This document shows, piece after piece, positions 1 to 5,008 of a DNA stretch of 5,008 nucleotides (position 1 is its first letter; every line of letters begins with the position of its first letter). Both the position numbers and the translations under genes were made by a program. This DNA is from Phycisphaerales bacterium UBA966 (GTDB lineage Bacteria > Planctomycetota > Phycisphaerae > Phycisphaerales > SM1A02), in the NCBI GenBank assembly GCA_002292895.1, contig DBCE01000176.1, forward strand, positions 1-5,008, written 5' to 3'. The notes beneath the pieces were generated by a model, which was given only the letters and a program-made list of their open reading frames with translations, did not search any database and was not told where the DNA came from.

Positions 1-18
1 GCGCGCCCCCTGACCGGT

Positions 19-59
19 CCGCTGTACTGGGGGGCGCAATCGCCATCCCAGTACAGCGG
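19..59 (-). terminator. Stem-loop downstream of the cellulase gene, possible terminator
   Basis: A perfect 13-bp inverted repeat pairs 19-31 with 47-59. Inside it a second 4-bp stem pairs 33-36 with 41-44 around the loop CAAT. On the minus strand the hairpin begins 16 nt after the cellulase stop codon. No run of U follows it in either direction, so it is not a textbook rho-independent terminator; it may act as a U-less terminator or protect the mRNA 3' end. The structure is directly visible; its role is inferred. Confidence 0.5.
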
Positions 60-75
60 TATGACGCCGGTTCAA

Positions 76-2118
76 TTAGGGGCATGGACCCCATGCACCA
101 AGGAGGGCACCCAGGTCGGAGCCCGCGGTGACACCGTCACCGTCGAGGTCCGTGCTGCAACCGGAGCATGGACCCCATGCGCCGAGCATTTGGCCCAAGT
201 CCGCGCCGTCAACAACTCCATTGCCATTGAGGTCCATTGCACACACCGTGCGCAAGGTGCCCGTGGCAATCGAATCCAACAGTGTGGCGCCCACCGGTGC
301 AGACAGTTGCACAGTGAATTGCTTGGTGCCACTGGCTGCCTGCGCAGGAACCACTACGGAGACTTGACCTTGTAGTTGCCCAGCAGGGATGGTGAGAACT
401 CCTGATGCAGACAGGTAATTGATGCCCGCAAGCGCGGTTCCGTTGGCGGTACCCCATGCCACACTGACGGCGCTGGTGGGAGCCTCCGAAAGGGTGACGG
501 GGAAATCAATTCGCTGTGAGGCAGCAGCTCCCGAGCCAATCAGTGGTGCCTGGCTTGCTTGGATATAGGCCATCTTGGCTGTATCCACGGTGGTCCAGTC
601 ATCCTTGAGAATTCCGCCAGTGTCGCCACTGTTCGGATTCAGGCTCCAGTACGTCCAGCTCATGCCCAGTTGGCCAGGAGGTAGATCGCGACTGCCATCC
701 AGGTTCAAGTCACCATCGATGTAGTCGGTCAACTTATCAAGCCATTGCGCGTCGCTGGTGGACTCCAACTTGCTTCCAAACTCACCAAGCAAGAGTGGCG
801 CGGTCTGATTCTTGAAGATGTAGCCCCAGTGCACGTTCCAAACGTCGTCCATGTTGTTGGGATACGTTGGGTCGTTGAACCAGGTCTGTGCATAGACGCT
901 CTTCGGATACTCATGCATGGAGTAAACGAGTTTGTTGCTGGCACTTAACACCACTGGATCAAAGGCGACACCTTTGAGGTTGCCACCCCACCACGTGGTT
1001 TGATTGTTGTAGCGCTCAACGCCCTCAACGATGATCAACCACGATGGATTTGCGGCAAGCACCGCATTTCCGCATCGTTCCGCAGCCTTGTTCCAGTCAG
1101 TGAGAGGAGAACTTGTTCCCCAGGTTGCACTGCGCTTCGGCTCATTGAACAGATCAGCACCGATGACTGTTGGATTTCCGGCGTAATGCTGTGCCAGCAT
1201 GACCCAGTCAGCAATCCAGCGCTGTTCGGTGTGGTAACTGTCGCCAGCAACGAACCACACATCTTCGCTCAGGTAGTTGTCGGCCTTGGCCGAATGCCGA
1301 TCGAGAATGACGCGCAGGCCAATGGTGCCGCAGTACTCAATGACTTTGTCCATGCACTGCAACGGCGTTAGGCCCTGCAGGTCTGGATTCTGCGCAAAGT
1401 TGATGCTGTTGGTGGTTGCACCGGCGCGGAGGGAGTCATTGGAGAACGGAATGCGAAGTGTGTTGAATCCAAGTTGCTTCACTTGGTCCAACATGGACTT
1501 GTATCCGCGCGTCCACAAGCCATGGAACACCTTGTTGGAGGTTTCAAATCCGAACCAGTTGACGCCAGAGATGCGCACCGGGTTACCGTTGGAATCAACA
1601 ATTTGATTGCCAAGGGTAGATAAGAATCCATTCGCTGGTGAATTGCCACCGGAGGTTGCAAGCGTCAGTGATGCATCGGCAATGCTGACCGTTGGGATTG
1701 GCCCGCCGCCACCGCCTCCGCCTCCACCGCCCCCGCCACCGCCTTCGCCGCCACCGCCGCTATCGCCACCACTGAACACCAGTGACGTTGGAAGCAGGCC
1801 AGCCGTGGCAAAGCTAGCTACGCAGCCGATATCGATAACGCCACCGGCAGGCAGTTCAGCGTTGTATGCCGCAGGAGCAACCACATAGTGATTGCCCACA
1901 TGGCTCTGAATGACGCCGTTCCAAACACTGCCAATCTCTGCGTTCCAGTCAAATTCCAGCGTCCACCCCTGCAGCGCCTGGGTAGAGCCGTTACTAATGC
2001 GGAAAGCGCCTTGGCCGCCACCGCTCCACTGGTTGGTAAATGAGAATGTCGCATCGCCAAATGCGCTGACCGATGCGGAAAGTAGGCAGGTAATCGCAGT
2101 ACAGATCTTCCTGTTCAT
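76..2118 (-). CDS. Secreted multidomain GH5 endoglucanase (CBM2, GH5, Calx-beta-like, dockerin-like repeats)
   Basis: This predicted 680-residue exported enzyme should hydrolyse internal beta-1,4 bonds of cellulose or related glucans. The chosen ATG starts a signal peptide (MNRK, hydrophobic 5-19, likely cleavage near A19 or A23) and has an AAGGA site 8 nt upstream; the frame stays open to a GTG at 2259, but that longer N-terminus would bury the signal. Domains: CBM2 about 23-117, with W31, W66 and Y85 at the places of the cellulose-binding aromatics but no flanking cysteine pair; Gly-rich linker 117-139; GH5 about 164-522; Calx-beta-like about 527-622; two dockerin-like repeats 626-680. In GH5, the acid/base is E326 (LFNEP) and the nucleophile E446 (LLLGEFG), with R222, H275 and H402 in the expected motifs. 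SWTYWSLNPNSGDTGGIL at 487-504 resembles subfamily GH5_1 endocellulases such as Acidothermus E1. Catalytic residues look intact. The family call is firm; exact substrate and subfamily are inferred. Confidence 0.93.
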   Translation of the reverse strand: MNRKICTAITCLLSASVSAFGDATFSFTNQWSGGGQGAFRISNGSTQALQGWTLEFDWNAEIGSVWNGVIQSHVGNHYVVAPAAYNAELPAGGVIDIGCVASFATAGLLPTSLVFSGGDSGGGGEGGGGGGGGGGGGGGPIPTVSIADASLTLATSGGNSPANGFLSTLGNQIVDSNGNPVRISGVNWFGFETSNKVFHGLWTRGYKSMLDQVKQLGFNTLRIPFSNDSLRAGATTNSINFAQNPDLQGLTPLQCMDKVIEYCGTIGLRVILDRHSAKADNYLSEDVWFVAGDSYHTEQRWIADWVMLAQHYAGNPTVIGADLFNEPKRSATWGTSSPLTDWNKAAERCGNAVLAANPSWLIIVEGVERYNNQTTWWGGNLKGVAFDPVVLSASNKLVYSMHEYPKSVYAQTWFNDPTYPNNMDDVWNVHWGYIFKNQTAPLLLGEFGSKLESTSDAQWLDKLTDYIDGDLNLDGSRDLPPGQLGMSWTYWSLNPNSGDTGGILKDDWTTVDTAKMAYIQASQAPLIGSGAAASQRIDFPVTLSEAPTSAVSVAWGTANGTALAGINYLSASGVLTIPAGQLQGQVSVVVPAQAASGTKQFTVQLSAPVGATLLDSIATGTLRTVCAMDLNGNGVVDGADLGQMLGAWGPCSGCSTDLDGDGVTAGSDLGALLGAWGPCP
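79..243 (-). repeat. Tandem 28-residue dockerin-like (EF-hand type) repeats
   Basis: Cellulase residues 626-680 are two copies of one unit with a 28-residue (84-bp) period: C626/C654, D629/D657, and LGAWGPC ending at C651/C679. Copy 1 has calcium-loop ligands D629, N631, N633, D637 and D640. Copy 2 has D657, D659, D661 and D668, but A665 replaces the acidic residue at loop position 9. At DNA level the copy ends are nearly identical: 79-96 and 163-180 differ at one base of 18. In cellulosome producers dockerins bind cohesins; in Planctomycetota similar tails are common on secreted proteins and their partner is not settled. Attachment or sorting at the cell surface is an inference. Confidence 0.85.
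1702..1758 (-). repeat. Poly-glycine linker, low-complexity GGN tract
   Basis: Residues 121-139 of the cellulase are four glycines, one glutamate and fourteen glycines in a row, encoded mostly by GGC and GGT with some GGA and GGG. The tract joins the CBM2 to the catalytic part and should be a flexible tether. Mixed third positions argue against a recent single-codon expansion, but such a tract could still vary in length between strains. On the plus strand the same bases read as a proline run in an open frame, which is a shadow. Confidence 0.9.
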
Positions 2119-2316
2119 CTTGGTCTTCCTTGTTGTAAAGGATGCTCGAACTGAATCAATCACAGTCACGAAGGGCATACGCCCACCAATTCCTACGCAG
2201 TGGGTTTGCGAGGGGGTCGAAGTTCTGATGAGGTTTTTGTGTAATCCATGCGATAGCACGGGCTTGTAGCGCGTTGATGTACCTCCTGACTTGTCAGATC
2301 GCCGTGCCGTGCCTAT
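2119..2316 (-). other. Intergenic spacer between acs and the cellulase gene
   Basis: This 198-bp spacer lies between the acs stop and the cellulase start, both on the minus strand. I see no clear sigma-70 promoter and no hairpin with a U tract; the best palindrome after acs (2286-2297, CTGAC-TT-GTCAG) is too short and tight to be a good terminator. An AGGAGGT motif (minus strand, 2281-2287) has no start codon at a usable distance. The gap length suggests that the cellulase has its own promoter here. Confidence 0.6.
2124..2131 (-). promoter_or_regulatory. Ribosome binding site of the cellulase gene
   Basis: On the minus strand AAGGAAGA precedes the ATG at 2118; its AAGGA core lies 8 nt from the start codon. 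This site, with the signal peptide that begins right at this ATG, decides the start against the in-frame ATG at 2178 and the GTG at 2259. Confidence 0.7.
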
Positions 2317-4308
2317 TCATTCTCCGTCGCTTTCACGCAACTTCGCCAAGACGCCGAGATCCTCGAGCGTGGTGGTGTCTTGCGTGATTTCATTTCCGGC
2401 GGCAATGTCGCGGAGCAGTCGGCGCATGATCTTTCCGCTCCGGGTCTTGGGGAGCGCATTCGTGAATCGAATCACATCCGGACGCGCGATTGGACCGATG
2501 TCTTTGGAAACAAATTCCATGAGTCGCTTACGCATGGAGTCGCTGGCATCGTTGGCATAGTCAGGATGCAGTACGCAGAAGGCAGTGATGCCGGTGCCCT
2601 TGATCTCATGCGGCATACCAACGACTGCTGCTTCCACCACCAACTTGCTACCCACCAGCGAGCTTTCCACCTCGGCGGTTCCAAGTCGGTGCCCACTGAC
2701 ATTGAGCACATCATCAATGCGGCCCATGATCCAGAAGTATCCGCGCTCATCGCGGCGCGCGCCGTCGCCGGCGAGATACATGCCCGGGACGCGGCTCCAG
2801 TACGTTTCAATGAATCGCTGCCGATCACCATTCACGCCGCGCAACATGCCCGGCCATGGCTTGCGAATGACCAGCAACCCGCCAGCGTTCGCGCTCTGCT
2901 CATTGCCAGCGTCGTCAACAACTGCGGCGTCGATACCAAACATGGGGATCGTGCAACTTCCTGGCACGGTTGGCGTGGCGCCAGGCAGTGGGGTAATGAC
3001 ATGTCCGCCTGTTTCGGTTTGCCACATCGTGTCAACAATCGGGCACCGGCCGCCACCAATGATCTGGTGGTACCACATCCACGCCTCTGGATTGATCGGT
3101 TCGCCAACGGTTCCTAAGACCCGAAGGCTGGAGAGGTCATGCTTGGCCGGATGCATGTTGCCCCAGCGCATGAAGCTGCGAATGGCGGTTGGCGCTGTGT
3201 AAAAGTGCGTGACGTTATGCCGCGCAATGATGCCCCAGAATCGATCCTCGGCGGGGAAATTCGGGGCTCCTTCGTACATGAGCGTTGGCACGCGGTTGGG
3301 CAGCATTCCATACACGATGTAACTGTGCCCGGTGATCCAGCCGATGTCCGCGGTACAGAAGTACACCTGCTTGTGCCCTGGTACCAAATTGAATGTCCAG
3401 CGCGCGGTCGCCGCGGTGAACACCATGTATCCACCGGTGGTGTGCAAGATTCCTTTGGGCTTACCAGTACTTCCCGATGTGTACAAGAGGAACAGTGGAT
3501 GCTCGCTATCCACCGGCTCACACGCGCGAGTGGTTGGTTGCGCTGGCACCAAGTCATGCCACCACACGTCGCGCCCCGTATGCATCGGTACTTCGTTGTT
3601 GGTTCGCTTGAGTACGAGCACCTTTCGAACACTTGGAAGTTGTGCGCATGCTGCATCAACGTTCGCTTTCAGCGGCACCACTGATCCACGCCGCCACGCG
3701 CCATCACAGGTCACGATCACCGTACTACCGGCATCGTGCACGCGATCAATGATCGCTTGTGCGGCAAATCCGCCGAAGATCACGCTGTGGGGCGCACCGA
3801 TACGGGCGCACGCCAGCGCGGCAATCGCGAGCTCAGGCACCATGCCCATGTACAAGGTGACTACATCGCCCTTCTTCACGCCCAGCGACTCGAGTGCTGC
3901 CGCACAGCGGGCAACCTCGTCACGCAATTCGCTATAGGTGATGCGGCGAACTTCGGGAGTGTGGCCGGACATCGGCTCGCCTTCCCAAATGATCGCCAGT
4001 TCGTGGCCATGGCCCTGTTCTACTTGGCGATCCACGCAGTTGAAACACGCATTGGTGGTGCCGCCGACAAACCATTTGGCGTCCGGCAGATTCCATTCGA
4101 GCACCTTGGTCCATGGCTTGTACCAATGAAAGTCACGCGCCACTTCCGCCCAGAATGACTCTTGATCGCGGATGGAACGCTCATGCATGGCGCGGTACGC
4201 GTCCATGTCGGGGATGTGCACCGTCCCCATGCGAGCCGCGAAGTCCGCTGGTGGCGGGAACAGGCGATCTTCGGACTGTACTGATTGAATGGAAGAGTCG
4301 GTCGACAT
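2317..4308 (-). CDS. acs: Acetyl-CoA synthetase (AMP-forming acetate--CoA ligase)
   Basis: This cytoplasmic enzyme converts acetate, ATP and CoA to acetyl-CoA, AMP and pyrophosphate through acetyl-adenylate, mainly for scavenging acetate. The 663-residue product is about the usual length (E. coli Acs has 652). The N-terminal cap domain is about 37-92. The adenylate-forming core carries the P-loop YTSGSTGKPKG at 276-286, VGEPINPEAW at 401-410, VDTMWQTETGGH at 425-436 (W429 matches the acetate-pocket tryptophan) and GDGARRDERGY at 514-524. The hinge and start of the C-terminal lid are GRIDDVLNVSGHRLG at 529-543. The catalytic lysine is K626 in PKTRSGK, the residue acetylated in Acs enzymes controlled by Pat-type acetyltransferases and deacylases. 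The ATG at 4308 gives a normal N-terminus; the AGAGGT upstream is 12 nt away, a weak site. It is divergent from the SDR gene, 68 bp away. Confidence 0.97.
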   Translation of the reverse strand: MSTDSSIQSVQSEDRLFPPPADFAARMGTVHIPDMDAYRAMHERSIRDQESFWAEVARDFHWYKPWTKVLEWNLPDAKWFVGGTTNACFNCVDRQVEQGHGHELAIIWEGEPMSGHTPEVRRITYSELRDEVARCAAALESLGVKKGDVVTLYMGMVPELAIAALACARIGAPHSVIFGGFAAQAIIDRVHDAGSTVIVTCDGAWRRGSVVPLKANVDAACAQLPSVRKVLVLKRTNNEVPMHTGRDVWWHDLVPAQPTTRACEPVDSEHPLFLLYTSGSTGKPKGILHTTGGYMVFTAATARWTFNLVPGHKQVYFCTADIGWITGHSYIVYGMLPNRVPTLMYEGAPNFPAEDRFWGIIARHNVTHFYTAPTAIRSFMRWGNMHPAKHDLSSLRVLGTVGEPINPEAWMWYHQIIGGGRCPIVDTMWQTETGGHVITPLPGATPTVPGSCTIPMFGIDAAVVDDAGNEQSANAGGLLVIRKPWPGMLRGVNGDRQRFIETYWSRVPGMYLAGDGARRDERGYFWIMGRIDDVLNVSGHRLGTAEVESSLVGSKLVVEAAVVGMPHEIKGTGITAFCVLHPDYANDASDSMRKRLMEFVSKDIGPIARPDVIRFTNALPKTRSGKIMRRLLRDIAAGNEITQDTTTLEDLGVLAKLRESDGE

Positions 4309-4376
4309 AGTTGTGACGATACCTCTGCTTCACACATGTAGCCTGCCGTCATTCGTCAGCAAAGGACCAGTGCACT
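4309..4376. promoter_or_regulatory. Divergent promoter region between acs and the SDR gene
   Basis: Both start codons face away from this 68-bp spacer, so at least one promoter, probably two overlapping ones, should lie in or near it. For acs the best pair I see is TTGCTG (minus strand, 4357-4362) and TACATG (4335-4340) with a 16-bp spacer, a poor match to sigma-70 consensus. On the plus strand TTGTGA (4311-4316) with the same CATGTA block as -10 is also weak. The word CGTCA occurs at 4347-4351 and 4354-4358, and its complement TGACG at 4314-4318. The placement is solid; the individual boxes are guesses. Confidence 0.35.
4361..4366 (+). promoter_or_regulatory. Ribosome binding site of the SDR gene
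   Basis: AAAGGA lies 10 nt before the ATG at 4377. It supports this start, which leaves a normal short N-terminal extension before the first beta strand of the Rossmann fold. Confidence 0.6.
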
Positions 4377-5008
4377 ATGCAGCAAGCAAGCGGATTCAAA
4401 GGCCAAGTCGCGATCGTTGTCGGAGGAACCACGGGCATGGGTAATGCCGTAGTGCGGCAATTGGTGGCCGCTGGATGCAAGACGCATGTTCTTGATATTC
4501 ACGAAACCACGGACGCATCATTTCACCGCTGCGACATTCGTGACCATTCACAGGTTCAGTCCTGCATTGCGGAGATTGTGGCGCGGGATGGACGTATCGA
4601 CCTGTTGTTCATAGCGGCTGGTGTTCATCATTTTGCAACGCTTGAAGACACCAGTCTGGCGGAATTTGAACGGGTGATGTCGGTCAATGTCAACGGCACA
4701 TTCCATGTGTTGAAGGAGGTACTGCCCGTGATGCGTGCGCAGCAGTACGGAAACATTGTGCTGATGGGTTCTGATCAAGCGTTTGTTGGCAAAGCGCGCA
4801 GCGCCGTATACGGAATGTCCAAGGCAGCGGTGGCACAACTCACCAAGAGTTTGGCAGTTGACTACACGCAGCACAACATTCGAATCAACTGCATCTGCCC
4901 GGGCACCATTGAGACGCCGATGATTCGATCAGTAGTGGAACGCATCGGCAGTGCGCTTGGATTGCATCGCACTGCAGTGGATGAATCCATGCGCACCGCG
5001 CAGCTCGT
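4377..5008 (+). CDS. Short-chain dehydrogenase/reductase (SDR), 3' end outside window
   Basis: The first 210 residues of a classical SDR are present without a stop; the family is usually about 250 residues, so roughly 40 are missing. It is a soluble NAD(P)-dependent oxidoreductase with a Rossmann fold. Visible are the nucleotide loop VGGTTGMG at 15-22, D40 at the end of beta-2 (LDI), which favours NAD over NADP, D53 in CDIRD, N104 in VNVNG, S132, and the YxxxK pair Y145 and K149. These give the catalytic tetrad N104-S132-Y145-K149. CPGTIETPM at 174-182 is the usual PG motif. Two departures are seen: V15 replaces the Thr of TGxxxGxG, and IAAG (79-82) replaces NNAG. The gene is transcribed away from acs. 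The substrate cannot be assigned; hydroxyacid, sugar-acid or polyol dehydrogenases of the family are all possible. Confidence 0.92.
   Translation, partial: MQQASGFKGQVAIVVGGTTGMGNAVVRQLVAAGCKTHVLDIHETTDASFHRCDIRDHSQVQSCIAEIVARDGRIDLLFIAAGVHHFATLEDTSLAEFERVMSVNVNGTFHVLKEVLPVMRAQQYGNIVLMGSDQAFVGKARSAVYGMSKAAVAQLTKSLAVDYTQHNIRINCICPGTIETPMIRSVVERIGSALGLHRTAVDESMRTAQL

Noticed and set aside
1630..1698. Possible frameshift or assembly break between the linker and GH5
   Set aside because: The frame is open throughout and all downstream GH5 motifs are intact, so a genuine domain junction is more likely.
1702..1758. GC-rich tandem tract as a CRISPR or minisatellite
   Set aside because: It is an in-frame glycine codon run with irregular third positions and no spacer structure.
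1607..1888. Plus-strand open frame with a polyproline run
   Set aside because: The prolines are the complement of the cellulase poly-glycine linker; nothing else supports a gene.
2119..2259. Extended cellulase start at GTG 2259 or ATG 2178
   Set aside because: Either would add a polar N-terminal segment before a clear signal peptide, and the ATG at 2118 has a better ribosome site.
2286..2297. Short palindrome after acs as a terminator
   Set aside because: The stem is only 4-5 bp with a tiny loop and no U tract follows.
2380..3117. Plus-strand open frame of 245 codons opposite acs
   Set aside because: It lies wholly inside acs on the other strand, shows no recognisable domain, and acs is a full, conserved gene. 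It is a shadow frame.

Overview
The window holds two complete genes on the minus strand and the 5' part of a third gene on the plus strand. From right to left these are a divergently transcribed short-chain dehydrogenase/reductase (4377 to beyond the right edge), acetyl-CoA synthetase (acs, 4308 to 2317) and a secreted multidomain family-5 cellulase (2118 to 76). Moderately high GC, dense coding and Shine-Dalgarno-like sites indicate a bacterium. The cellulase ends in paired dockerin-like repeats of the type D-x-N/D-x-N/D ... D-L-G-x-x-L-G-A-W-G-P-C. Such tails are abundant on secreted proteins of Planctomycetota, especially the Phycisphaerae/Phycisphaerales, so that is the suggested lineage. 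This is an inference from recalled family knowledge and was not tested by a search.

Layout. Positions 1-75 are non-coding and carry a strong 13-bp inverted repeat (19-59), 16 bp past the cellulase stop. Positions 76-2118 (minus) encode signal peptide, CBM2, poly-glycine linker, GH5 catalytic domain, Calx-beta-like domain and two dockerin-like repeats. Positions 2119-2316 are a 198-bp spacer that should contain the cellulase promoter, though no convincing one is seen. Positions 2317-4308 (minus) encode a canonical acs. Positions 4309-4376 are a 68-bp spacer between divergent genes. Positions 4377-5008 (plus) encode the first 210 residues of a classical SDR, cut by the window edge.

Functionally, the cellulase would act outside the cytoplasm on beta-1,4-glucan. 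Acs would activate acetate to acetyl-CoA in the cytoplasm, and the SDR is an NAD-type oxidoreductase of unknown substrate. A polymer-degrading, acetate-scavenging heterotroph fits, but the three genes do not form an obvious pathway and the 198-bp gap argues against an acs-cellulase operon.

No mobile element, CRISPR array, tRNA or rRNA was seen. The most interesting signal is in the cellulase: the residues just before the GH5 domain look like the first strand of a Calx-beta domain, and the Calx-beta-like domain after GH5 appears to lack that strand. The catalytic barrel may therefore be nested inside a Calx-beta fold. I did not find convincing evidence of an entirely new multi-gene system.
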